A stretch of 64,000 bases of DNA, taken from positions 1,736,001 to 1,800,000 of the forward strand of contig JAFEKX020000001.1 in NCBI GenBank assembly GCA_016893485.2. Direction: 5' to 3'. The DNA comes from Streptomyces sp. P3 (lineage in GTDB: Bacteria > Actinomycetota > Actinomycetes > Streptomycetales > Streptomycetaceae). Below the pieces are notes generated by a model, which saw only the letters and a list, made by a program, of their open reading frames with translations, had not been told where the DNA came from and ran no database searches. The number at the start of each line of letters is the position of its first letter. The stretch's first letter is position 1. A program made the position numbers and the translations under genes. Of the stretch, positions 57,240-64,000 are shown piece by piece.

Positions 57240-57797
57240 TCAGGCGACGCCCAGGCCCTCCAGGACCACCGCGCCCGGGAGTTCGGCGAACGCCTTGCCG
57301 GGGACGAGGAGTTTGCCGCGGCGGCGTCCGCTGCCGACCAGGACGTAGGGCAGGTCGACGACAGCCGAGTCCACCAACACCGGCCAGCCGGCGGGGGAGT
57401 CCGACGGGGGTGATGCCCCGTACTCCATGCCGCTCTCGCCCGTCGCGGTGTCCATCGACGCGAACGAGGCCTTGCGGGCGCCGAGTTGACGGCGGACGAC
57501 GCCGTTCACGTCGACACGGGTGGTGGACAGGACCACGCACGCCGCGAGCATGGTCTCACCGCCGCGTTTCCCGGCGACGACCACGCAGTTGGCGGACCGC
57601 TCCAGCAGGTCCTGGCCGTAGTGCTCGACGAAGGTCGCGGTGTCGGCCCACTCGGGGTCGGTGTCGACGTAGACGAACTGGTCGGCGGGGACGCTGCCGC
57701 GCCAGGCGCGCACGGCGTCGGCGACCGGGCGGGTCAGCTCGTCGAGGCAGTCGGGGGCCGGGACGGCGTGGTCGAAGTGTCCGATGGGTGCGTGCAT
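57240..57797 (-). CDS. YbaK/ProX-type aminoacyl-tRNA deacylase (compensating indels)
   Basis: A YbaK-like deacylase of 185 residues. 'RSANCVVVAGKRGGETMLAA' is the core with the usual Lys, 'SFASMDTATGESGMEYG' follows, and the C-terminus has 'VVDLPYVLVGSGRRRGKLLV'. The frame is open throughout. However, the segment at 57393-57420 reads 'GASPPSDSPAG' where relatives have GGITPVGLPAG; shifting the frame for 24 bases (one G missing, then one C extra) restores the conserved reading exactly. This family removes mischarged amino acids (Ala/Cys/Ser) from tRNA. The conserved Gly-Gly-x-Thr-Pro lies at the active site, so uncorrected sequence would suggest a wrong loss of function. Confidence 0.87.
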   Translation of the reverse strand: MHAPIGHFDHAVPAPDCLDELTRPVADAVRAWRGSVPADQFVYVDTDPEWADTATFVEHYGQDLLERSANCVVVAGKRGGETMLAACVVLSTTRVDVNGVVRRQLGARKASFASMDTATGESGMEYGASPPSDSPAGWPVLVDSAVVDLPYVLVGSGRRRGKLLVPGKAFAELPGAVVLEGLGVA

Positions 57798-57828
57798 GAC
57801 GGCACGCTAACAGGCGTACGACCGCCGC

Positions 57829-58411
57829 TCACGGGGTGTCTCCGCGCACGGGCGGGACCGACACCATCATCATCATCTCCATCGGCTCGTGGCCCCGATT
57901 CCCGTATGTGTGCGGGGTGTTGGCCTCGAAGGTGGCGCTCGCGCCGGCCGGGACCAGGTGGTCCTCGCCGTCCACGGTGAGGGTCAGTTCGCCCGTGGTG
58001 ACATGGACCAGTTCGACCGTGCCGGTGGGGTGGGGCTCGGAGGGCTGGACTCCCCGGCATCAGCCGCCAGTCCCACATCTCCAGCGGGCCGGGGGCCTCG
58101 GTGCCGGCGAGGAGGCGGTTGTAGCTGCCTGCGTCGGTGTGCCAGAGCCGTACCGCGCGCTCGGCGGGGACGACGCGGACCTTCGGGCCCTGTTCGTAGT
58201 CCAGCAGGGTGGTGATGCTGACGCCGAGGGCGTCGCCGATCTTGACGACCGTGCCGATGCTGGGGTTGGTGCGGGCCTGCTCGATCTGGATGAGCATGCC
58301 CCGGCTGACGGCGGCCCGGGCGGCGAGCACGTCCAGGGTGAAGCCGCGCACGGAGCGCCAGTGCTTGACGTTGCGCGCCAGGGACTGGGTCAGCAGGTCG
58401 AGGTCCGACAC
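57829..58411 (-). CDS. XRE regulator with C-terminal cupin domain (two frameshifts)
   Basis: About 195 residues. N-terminal helix-turn-helix ('HWRSVRGFTLDVLAARAAVS', 'QIEQARTNPSIGTVVKIGDA'), then a cupin domain: 'GPLEMWDWRLMPGESSPSEP', 'TGTVELVHVTTGELTLTVDG' and 'FEANTPHTYGNRGHEPMEMM'. The cupin has His and Glu at metal positions. Two bases are missing (near 58053 and 58040). The GTG start at 58411 faces an EamA exporter with a 106-bp gap. XRE-cupin regulators usually bind small molecules and control the adjacent transporter. Confidence 0.88.
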
Positions 58412-58428
58412 GTTCCGCCTGTACCTTC

Positions 58429-58458
58429 AGTTCAATATTATGGATGACAGAGTTCAAT
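58429..58458. promoter_or_regulatory. Direct repeat AGTTCAAT, 22 bp apart, between XRE-cupin and EamA genes
   Basis: AGTTCAAT occurs at 58429-58436 and 58451-58458, on the same face of the helix two turns apart, in an unusually AT-rich 30-bp stretch. This fits a pair of operator half-sites of the XRE-cupin regulator acting on both divergent genes. Confidence 0.55.
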
Positions 58459-58517
58459 GCAGCGAACTACGGTGTGATGCACCCGCTCGTCCACCGAACT
58501 GTACTGCGAGGCACCCC

Positions 58518-59374
58518 GTGACAGCATTCTTCGCCCTGGCCACCAGCCTCCTGTGGGGCTGGCCGACTTCGGCGGCGGCCTGCTGACCCGGCGCAGCCCC
58601 GCGCTCACGGTGGTCGTGGTCTCGCAGGGCATCGCGGCGGCCGTGCTCGGCGCGGTCGTGGTGGCCACCGGGGGCTGGAGCGAGGCCGGGCCGCGGCTGT
58701 GGTTCGCGTTCGCTGCGGGGCTGGTGGGGCCAATCGCGCTGTTCAGCTTCTACAAGGCGCTCGCGCTGGGCCCGATGGGCGTCGTCTCCCCGCTCGCGAC
58801 GCTGAGCGTGGCCGTACCGGTCGGGGTGGGCCTGTTCCTCGGCGAGCGGCCCGGCCTGACGCAGGCGGCGGGGATCGCGGTCGCCGTCACCGGGGTCGTC
58901 CTCGCGGGCGGCCCCCAGTTGCGCGGCGCGCCCGTGCAGCGCCAGGCGATCCTGCTGACCTTGATCGCCGCGCTCGGCTTCGGCACGGTGTTCGCGCTCA
59001 TCGCGGAGGCTTCGACGACGGTGACCGGGCTGTTCCTCGCGCTGTTCGTCCAGCGGCTCACCAATGTGGCGACGGGTGGGGCGGCGCTGTACGCCTCGGT
59101 ACGGCGGGGCGGGGTCGCGCTTCCGGAGGGCGGCTTCCCCTGGGCTTCCCTGCCGGCGCTGGCCTTCGTGGGGCTGGCCGACGTGGCGGCCAACGGGACG
59201 TACTCGATCGCGGCGCAGCACGGGCCGGTGACGGTGGCGGCGGTGCTGGCCTCGCTGTATCCGGTGGTCACGGCGCTGGCGGCGCGGGGGTTTCTGAGCG
59301 AGCGGCTGCGGTTGATCCAGGCGGCGGGGGCGGGGCTGGCGTTGGTGGGGACGTTGTTGCTGGCCACGGGGTGA
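58518..59374 (+). CDS. EamA/DMT family transporter (one frameshift)
   Basis: A ten-helix EamA transporter of about 285 residues. The first helix 'FFALATSLLWGLADFGGGLL' appears after restoring one G in TGGGGCTGG near 58554. Two EamA halves: first 'ALFSFYKALALGPMGVVSPL' and second 'AALGFGTVFALIAEASTTVT', 'TYSIAAQHGPVTVAAVLASL'. It has no signal for a specific substrate; such proteins export amino acids, purines or drugs. It is divergent from the XRE-cupin regulator that probably controls it. The stop at 59374 is clear. Confidence 0.88.
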
Positions 59375-59468
59375 GGGCGGCCGGTTGCCGAGCCGGCTCT
59401 GTGCTGTACACCGAGTACTCGTGCCGTGGGTCAACTGACGTGCAGCTGAGGCCCGTTGCCGGTTCAGG

Positions 59469-60266
59469 TCAGGCGTCCGCGTCCAGTTCCGCCAGCCTCG
59501 CGATGGCGTTGTCGTCCAGCTCGGCGAGCCGGGCCGCGCCCGCCTCGTCCAGGTCGGCGAGGGCGCGCAGCTGGTCCGGGGTCACATCCGCCGGGATCGG
59601 CACCGGCGCGGGGGTGCGGAGCGGTGGCTGCCAGCCCTCCGTGGGTGTCCAGCGGCGTACGACCCGTGCGGGTGCCCCCGCGACCACGGCATGGTCGGGC
59701 ACCGTGCCCCGGACCACCGCACCGGCCGCCACGACCACGTTCCGGCCGATCCGCGCGCCCGGCAGGATCACCGCGCCGGTGCCGATCCAGCAGCCCGAGC
59801 CGATCTCGACGGGTTCCATCCGGGGCCACTGCTTGCCGATGGGTTCGTGCGGGTCGTCGTAGGAGTGGTTCGTGGACGTCACGTACACGTACGGTCCGAA
59901 GTAGCAGTCGCTGCCGATCGTGACCGTCGTGTCGGCGATGACGTGGCTGCCGCGGCCGAGGACCACGCCGTCGCCCACGCGCAGGATCGGGTCCGGGCCG
60001 AGGTCGAGGTCGGGCATCAGGCCGGCGGTGAGGGTGACCTGTTCGCCGACGATGCAGTGGGAGCCCAGGTGGATCCAGGGTTCGCCGAAGACCGTGCCCA
60101 GCGGGAAGGCGAGCCGGGTGGCCTCGCCGATGGCGCCGAACCGGAAGCGGCCGGGGCGCTCGGCCGTCACCGAGCCCGTGCGCTGCACCCAGGCCCAGCC
60201 CGCGTGGACGGCGTCCTGTACGAGGCGGCGCCGCCATGATGAGAACGTGTTCTTGCTTGTGGGCAC
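59469..60266 (-). CDS. Hexapeptide-repeat acetyltransferase, left-handed beta-helix
   Basis: An intact protein of about 265 residues. After 100 N-terminal residues, hexapeptide repeats of the form [LIV]-G-x-x-x-x run through 'PILRVGDGVVLGRGSHVIAD', 'VTIGSDCYFGPYVYVTSTNH', 'VEIGSGCWIGTGAVILPGAR' and 'IGRNVVVAAGAVVRGTVPDH'. The catalytic His lies in 'TSTNHSYDDP'. The family includes maltose/galactoside and sugar O-acetyltransferases (CysE/WbbJ-like). The C-terminal 45 residues hold repeated 'RALADLDEAG/RLAELD' motifs. GTG 60266 gives a good N-terminus. It lies near a gamma-carbonic-anhydrase gene transcribed the other way. Confidence 0.88.
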   Translation of the reverse strand: MPTSKNTFSSWRRRLVQDAVHAGWAWVQRTGSVTAERPGRFRFGAIGEATRLAFPLGTVFGEPWIHLGSHCIVGEQVTLTAGLMPDLDLGPDPILRVGDGVVLGRGSHVIADTTVTIGSDCYFGPYVYVTSTNHSYDDPHEPIGKQWPRMEPVEIGSGCWIGTGAVILPGARIGRNVVVAAGAVVRGTVPDHAVVAGAPARVVRRWTPTEGWQPPLRTPAPVPIPADVTPDQLRALADLDEAGAARLAELDDNAIARLAELDADA

Positions 60267-60372
60267 TCGCTCACCGTACTCAGCGCGCGTCACACCCATG
60301 AGGCCCGGCCGCTGTGATCTTCGCCCCACCGGTGTCGTACCGTGCGGGTGTCCGCGACAGCTTGAGGGCTTC

Positions 60373-60900
60373 ATGACGCACAAGGCGTTGATCGTGGGGA
60401 TGGGCGGCCGGGAGCCGAAGGTCGACGCGTCGGCGTTCGTGGCTCCTACGGCGTCCGTGATCGGGGACGTGACGCTGTCCGCCGGGGCGAGTGTCTGGTA
60501 CGGCGCGGTGGTGCGGGGTGATGTCGAGCGGATCGTCGTCGGGGCGGACAGCAACATCCAGGACAACTGCACGCTGCACGCGGATCCGGGGTTTCCGGTG
60601 AGTGTGGGTGAGCGGGTTTCCGTGGGGCACAACGCGGTGGTGCACGGGGCGACCGTTGAGGACGACTGCCTTGTCGGGATGGGGGCTACGGTGCTCAACG
60701 GGGCGGTGATCGGGGCGGGTTCGCTGGTCGCGGCTCAGGCGTTGGTGCCGCAGGGGATGGTGGTGCCGCCGGGGTCACTTGTCGCGGGGGTGCCGGCGAA
60801 GGTTCGGCGGGAGCTCAGTTCCGAGGAGCGGGAGGGGTTGACTCTCAACGGGACGATGTACGCGGAGTTGGCGAAGGCGCATCGCGACGTGCACGAGTAG
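60373..60900 (+). CDS. Gamma-carbonic anhydrase family protein
   Basis: An intact left-handed beta-helix protein of 175 residues. 'GDVTLSAGASVWYGAVVRGD', 'VVGADSNIQDNCTLHADPGF', 'VGERVSVGHNAVVHGATVED' and 'VGMGATVLNGAVIGAG' contain the three zinc His of the gamma class (CTLHAD; VSVGHNAVVHG) and the Asn-Gln of NIQDNC. It belongs to the YrdA/PaaY group, which bind zinc; carbonic-anhydrase activity varies. The gene is on the plus strand, 106 bp from the divergent acetyltransferase. The ATG at 60373 follows the short TGAGGG ribosome site. Confidence 0.93.
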   Translation: MTHKALIVGMGGREPKVDASAFVAPTASVIGDVTLSAGASVWYGAVVRGDVERIVVGADSNIQDNCTLHADPGFPVSVGERVSVGHNAVVHGATVEDDCLVGMGATVLNGAVIGAGSLVAAQALVPQGMVVPPGSLVAGVPAKVRRELSSEEREGLTLNGTMYAELAKAHRDVHE

Positions 60901-60922
60901 GTTGCCGGGCGGCTTTCCGCCG

Positions 60923-60983
60923 TGCGTGGCCGGTCGCGCCCACGCTGCGGAGCCGCGTAGTGAGCACAGCCCCGCGCCCCTTC
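60923..60983. repeat. Streptomyces intergenic repeat, third copy
   Basis: GTGCGTGGCCGGTCGCGCCC, ACGCTGCGGAGCCGCGTAGT, then GAGCACAGCCCCGCGCCCCTTCG: the longer form of the dispersed element, containing GGTCGCGCCCACGC and CAGCCCCGCGCCCCTTCG. It sits between two convergent genes, as expected if it terminates both. Confidence 0.7.
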
Positions 60984-60984
60984 G

Positions 60985-61629
60985 TCAGTCGCCCGCGTTT
61001 ACCGGTTCGGGTTCGTTCTTCTCGGCTGTCATCTTCTGCGCCCTGCGGCGCACGATCAGCATGGAGGCCAGGCCGACCAGTACCGCTGCCGCGAGGCCGA
61101 AGTACGAGAAGCGCTTGAGCCAGTCCTCGGCGACCATTCCCACGTAGTAGACGACCGCCGTGGTGCCGCCGGCCCAGACGACTCCGCCGAGGAGGTTGGC
61201 GATCAGGAACTTCCAGTAGGGCATGCGGAGTACGCCCGCGAGGGGGCCGGCGAAGATGCGGAGGAGGGCGATGAAGCGGCCGAAGAAGACGGCCCACATG
61301 CCCCACTTCTCGAAGGACCGTTCCGCGGTGGCCACATGGCCTTCACTGAAGTGTCTCGGGAACTTCTCCGCCAGCCAGGCCAGCAGGGGGCGTCCGCCCT
61401 TGCGGCCGATCGCGTAGCCGATGGAGTCGCCGATCACCGCGCCGAGGCTCGCGCACGCGCCCAGGACGAACGGGTTGATGCCCGAGTGCTGGGAGGAGAG
61501 CAGTGCCGCCGAGACCAGGACGATCTCGCCCGGCAGCGGGATGCCCAGGCTCTCCACCCCGATGACGAGTGCCACCACGGCGTAGACGGCCACCGCCGGA
61601 ACCGAGTCGAGCCATTCCTGGACGTGCAA
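60985..61629 (-). CDS. DedA/SNARE-associated family membrane protein
   Basis: A DedA-family protein of about 214 residues with 5-6 helices. 'VALVIGVESLGIPLPGEIVL' (the family E-x-x-x-P-P/P-G-E motif), 'CASLGAVIGDSIGYAIGRKG' (G-x-x-x-G-D-x-x-x-Y-x-x-G-R), 'FFGRFIALLRIFAGPLAGVL' (F-x-R-x-x-P-x-x-R-like) and 'YWKFLIANLLGGVVWAGGTT' are all present. The C-terminus is charged ('VRRRAQKMTAEKNE'). DedA proteins act as lipid flippases (undecaprenyl phosphate in some). Start TTG 61629 is supported by AGGAGGA 8 nt upstream. The frame is intact. Confidence 0.9.
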   Translation of the reverse strand: MHVQEWLDSVPAVAVYAVVALVIGVESLGIPLPGEIVLVSAALLSSQHSGINPFVLGACASLGAVIGDSIGYAIGRKGGRPLLAWLAEKFPRHFSEGHVATAERSFEKWGMWAVFFGRFIALLRIFAGPLAGVLRMPYWKFLIANLLGGVVWAGGTTAVVYYVGMVAEDWLKRFSYFGLAAAVLVGLASMLIVRRRAQKMTAEKNEPEPVNAGD

Positions 61630-61868
61630 CGCCGGTCCTCCTGAACGCGCGGACTGTCTGACTTGCCGGCGTGCGCCGCGAAGCGTGAAACGGGCGCACT
61701 CAGGAAGCCTACCGCTCGGCATCGAACGGCAGCGCCCCTCGGACGACGGCTCCGACGGCCGCATCGAAACCGCTCCGTTACGTCCCGGGCGGGACGAAAG
61801 GGCACCACCTACCGGAGATTCACTTAGAGTAGCCTTACCTAAGTTGGCCGGGTTCCGGAGGGTGGCTG
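61630..61868. other. Gap between DedA and the iron-regulated ABC operon
   Basis: No gene. It carries the DedA ribosome site (AGGAGGA on the minus strand at about 61637-61643) and promoter, the iron box at 61824-61842, and GGAGGG before the ABC start. The stretch 61690-61800 shows nothing recognisable. Confidence 0.5.
61824..61842. promoter_or_regulatory. DmdR/IdeR-type iron box
   Basis: TTAGAGTAGCCTTACCTAA is 19 bp and matches the actinobacterial iron box (TTAGGTTAGGCTAACCTAA) at nearly all positions of the dyad. It lies 26 bp before the GTG of the ABC transporter, so it overlaps or borders the promoter. Repression by a DmdR/IdeR regulator at high iron is expected. Confidence 0.85.
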
Positions 61869-63593
61869 GTGGGAGCAGGGGAACTGTCGGGGCGGGACGT
61901 CCTGACCCGCTCGGTCAAGGGACAGCTACGACGTGTCGCGCTCGGCTCGGCACTCGGAAGCGTGCACCAACTGGGCGAAGCCCTGGTGCCAGTGGTCATC
62001 GGCGTCGTCATCGACCAGGCCGTCGACGGGCAGGACGCCGGTCGGCTGGCGCTCTGGCTCGGCGTCCTGGCCGTCATGTACGTGACGCTGTCGTGGAGTT
62101 TCCGGCTCGGTGCCAAGGCCGGTGAGCGCGGGGCCGAAGAGGCCGCGCACACACTCCGGTTGGCGATCGTGGACCGGGTGCTCGACGCCCGCGGCGGCGC
62201 CGAGAAGGGAAGGCTGCCCGGGGAACTCGCCAACGTCGCCACCGAGGACGCCAAGCGGGTCGGCGCGGTCAACATGGCGCTGATGAGCGGCATTTGGGCG
62301 ATCTCCGGTGTCACCGTGGCCGCCGTCGCGCTGCTGCTGACGTCCGTGACCCTCGGGTTGATCGTGCTGCTGGGCACGCCCGTGCTGTTGTGGCTCGGGC
62401 ATCTGCTGAGCAAGCCGCTGGAGCGGCGGAGCGAGGCCGAGCAGGACAAGGCCGCTCACGCGTCGGGCGTGGCCGCCGACCTGGTCGCCGGGCTGAGGGT
62501 GCTGAAGGGGCTCGGCGCTCAGGACGCCGCCGTCGAGCGGTATCGCCGGACGAGTCGTGTCTCCCTTGCCGCGACGCTGCGTTCGGCGCGTGCCGAGTCC
62601 TGGCAGACGGGGCTCGTGCTCGCGCTCACCGGCGGGTTCATCGCGCTGATCGCCCTCGTGGGCGGACGGCTCGCCCTCGACGGGTCCCTTACGTTGGGGC
62701 AGTTGGTGTCGGCGGTGGGGCTCGCGCTGTTCCTGCTGGGGCCGTTGGAGACGTTCGCCTGGGTCAACGCCGAGCTGGCGCAGGGCCGCGCCTCGGCCGG
62801 CGCGCGCGTCGCGGAGGTGCTGGCCACCGGGCACGCGGTGGTGGACGGCGACGACCCGGTCGCCGAGCCCGTGCGCGGGGAGCTGCGGCTGCGCGGCGTA
62901 CGGCTCGGCGGGCTCGACGGCCTCGATCTCCACCTGCCCGCCGGGCAGTTGACCGGCATCGCGGTGACGGACCCGGCCGGTGCCGAGGCCCTGCTGCGAT
63001 GCCTCGGGCGGGAGACGGACCCCGAGTCGGGCTCGGTCGAGCTGGACGGCGTACCGCTGACTCGCCTCGATCCGGCGGGACTTCGGGCCGCCGTACTGGT
63101 CGCCGCCCGTGACGCGGCCCTGTTCGAGGGCTCGTTGGCCGCGAACGTGACGCCGGACGAGGAGTCCGAGAGTGGTACGGCGGACGGGGACCCCGATCTC
63201 CGTACCGAGCACGCCATGGCCGCCGCCCGTGCCGACGAGGTCGCCGACTCCCTGCCGCACGGCACCGCGACCGGTGTCGGCGAGGGCGGCCGGTCGCTGT
63301 CGGGCGGTCAGCGTCAACGCGTGCTGCTGGCACGGGCGTTGCGCGCCGGCCCGCCCGTCCTGGTCGTGCACGATCCGACCACCGCCGTCGACACGGTGAC
63401 CGAGGCCCGTATCGCGAGCGGACTGCGCGAGTTCCGGCAGGGGCGGACCACGATCGTGGTGACCAACAGCCCGGCCCTGCTCGCCGTCACCGACCACGTG
63501 ATCCTCCTCGACTCCGGCCGCGTCGGCGCGGAAGGCACCCACGCGGACCTCGTACGAACCGACGCGACCTACCGGACGGCGGTGCTGGCATGA
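61869..63593 (+). CDS. ABC exporter half with degenerate Walker A, iron-regulated
   Basis: A fused permease/ATPase of 574 residues. Six helices ('LGEALVPVVIGVVIDQAVDG', 'WAISGVTVAAVALLLTSVTL', 'LVLALTGGFIALIALVGGRL') precede the nucleotide-binding domain. Walker A reads 'GIAVTDPAGAEALLRCLG' and lacks the Gly-Lys-Ser/Thr, while the signature 'RSLSGGQRQRVLLARAL' and Walker B 'PVLVVHDPTTAVD' remain (the catalytic Glu is replaced by Pro). It is thus the non-canonical half of a heterodimer with the next gene, to which it is coupled by ATGA overlap. The iron box upstream suggests siderophore export or uptake. The frame is intact. GGAGGG precedes the GTG. Confidence 0.92.
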   Translation: MGAGELSGRDVLTRSVKGQLRRVALGSALGSVHQLGEALVPVVIGVVIDQAVDGQDAGRLALWLGVLAVMYVTLSWSFRLGAKAGERGAEEAAHTLRLAIVDRVLDARGGAEKGRLPGELANVATEDAKRVGAVNMALMSGIWAISGVTVAAVALLLTSVTLGLIVLLGTPVLLWLGHLLSKPLERRSEAEQDKAAHASGVAADLVAGLRVLKGLGAQDAAVERYRRTSRVSLAATLRSARAESWQTGLVLALTGGFIALIALVGGRLALDGSLTLGQLVSAVGLALFLLGPLETFAWVNAELAQGRASAGARVAEVLATGHAVVDGDDPVAEPVRGELRLRGVRLGGLDGLDLHLPAGQLTGIAVTDPAGAEALLRCLGRETDPESGSVELDGVPLTRLDPAGLRAAVLVAARDAALFEGSLAANVTPDEESESGTADGDPDLRTEHAMAAARADEVADSLPHGTATGVGEGGRSLSGGQRQRVLLARALRAGPPVLVVHDPTTAVDTVTEARIASGLREFRQGRTTIVVTNSPALLAVTDHVILLDSGRVGAEGTHADLVRTDATYRTAVLA

Positions 63594-64000
63594 CGACGGG
63601 AGCCGAGGCAACAGGGGTCGAGGAGGTGGAGGCCGGTCACGTGGACACATTCCGCGCTCTCCTCCCCACCGCCACCCCCGCCCGCACCCGTGCCGCGGTC
63701 CGTCAACTCCTGCGCCCGCAGCGGGGCTGGCCGTCGCCGGGTTCGGGCTGATGGTGCTCGCCACGGCCGTCGGACTGCTCACCCAGCCGCTGCTGGGCCA
63801 CATCGTCGACGTCGTCACCGAGCACCGCTCCCCCGACGCGCTCACCTTCCCGGTGGTCGCGCTCGCCGGGGTGGCGGTGGTGCAGGGCGTGACCACCGCG
63901 CTCGGGATGTCGCTCATCTCCCGGCTCGGCGAGACCGCGCTCGCCCGGCTGCGCGAACTCTTCGTCGAGCGGGCCCTGTCGCTCCCCCTGGACCGGGTGG
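63590..64000 (+). CDS. ABC exporter half, partner subunit (3' end outside window; one frameshift)
   Basis: Begins at an ATG overlapping the previous stop. The visible 137 residues contain a short polar start ('TGAEATGVEEVEAGHVDTFR'), then transmembrane sequence 'GLAVAGFGLMVLATAVGLLT', 'PLLGHIVDVVTEHRS', 'FPVVALAGVAVVQGVTTALG' and 'ISRLGETALARLRELFVERA', typical of the ABC exporter transmembrane domain. One G is missing near 63725 (GCGGGGCTGG). It should encode the canonical ATPase half of the heterodimer; its nucleotide-binding domain lies beyond the window. Confidence 0.85.

Noticed and set aside
61926..63917. 663-codon open frame antisense to the ABC transporter
   Set aside because: Shadow of an intact, conserved plus-strand gene.
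1..64000. Insertion sequences, prophage, CRISPR, tRNA or rRNA genes
   Set aside because: No transposase, integrase, capsid or repeat-spacer array, and no tRNA T-loop pattern seen in the gaps.

Overview
The window is very high-GC DNA with strong G/C third-position bias, frequent GTG/TTG starts, and typical actinobacterial families (ECF41 sigma factor, SARP, MocR, ROK, GntR, DmdR-type iron box, SWIM/DUF6493, DUF885, GH110). It is almost certainly a Streptomyces chromosome or a very close relative. I see no tRNA, rRNA, CRISPR, transposase or phage genes. The content is mostly core-like genes mixed with accessory regulators, transporters and secreted proteins.

The main technical feature is that about 40 of the roughly 55 genes carry net indels. 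In most, conserved protein sequence continues in the next frame after a run of G or C. By my reading there are about sixty single-base losses and about ten events of the opposite sign (one extra or two missing bases). They hit housekeeping genes (purB, sbcC, sbcD) as often as dispensable ones, which looks like uncorrected homopolymer error in the assembly rather than gene decay. I give whole-gene coordinates across these breaks and say where each one lies.

Layout. 1-3.3 kb: end of an FtsX-type permease, an LLM-class flavoenzyme and a GNAT. 3.4-5.9 kb: tandem CNNM/CorC-like membrane proteins. 5.9-8.4 kb: repeats, SGNH hydrolase, DUF4326 protein and two small Pro-rich proteins. 8.7-13.5 kb: purB, a mug-like DNA glycosylase, a broken ABC permease/histidine kinase junction, a ROK regulator and a GntR regulator. 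13.7-18 kb: ECF41 sigma factor divergent from an alpha/beta hydrolase, and an EamA exporter divergent from a MocR regulator. 18-24 kb: PhoD phosphatase behind a PHO-box-like site, then a SWIM-DUF6493 operon behind a PafBC-type DNA-damage promoter. 24-31 kb: an ACT-GNAT fusion, a trans-sulfuration enzyme divergent from an Lrp regulator, a DUF885 peptidase, an orphan Imm21 immunity protein, and a rhodanese divergent from a second Lrp regulator. 31-36 kb: SbcC, SbcD and YigZ. 36-46.9 kb: permease, aldo/keto reductase, XRE regulator, SixA phosphatase, CysS-like protein, two secreted adhesin-like proteins, and a haloacetate-dehalogenase-like hydrolase divergent from a SARP. 46.9-52.1 kb: a carbohydrate locus (secreted glycosidase, LacI regulator, GH110 alpha-1,3-galactosidase). 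52.2-60.9 kb: CoA-binding protein, APC permease, PobA, ArsR divergent from a CDF zinc exporter, a YbaK deacylase, a cupin-XRE regulator divergent from an EamA exporter, and two left-handed beta-helix proteins. 61-64 kb: DedA, then an iron box followed by a two-gene ABC exporter operon cut by the window end.

The recurring design is a regulator transcribed away from its probable target (MocR/EamA, Lrp/trans-sulfuration enzyme, Lrp/rhodanese, SARP/hydrolase, LacI/glycosidase, ArsR/CDF, XRE-cupin/EamA, ECF41/hydrolase). Several of the intergenic gaps hold visible operators. The most promising unexplained system is the DNA-damage-promoter SWIM-DUF6493 operon.
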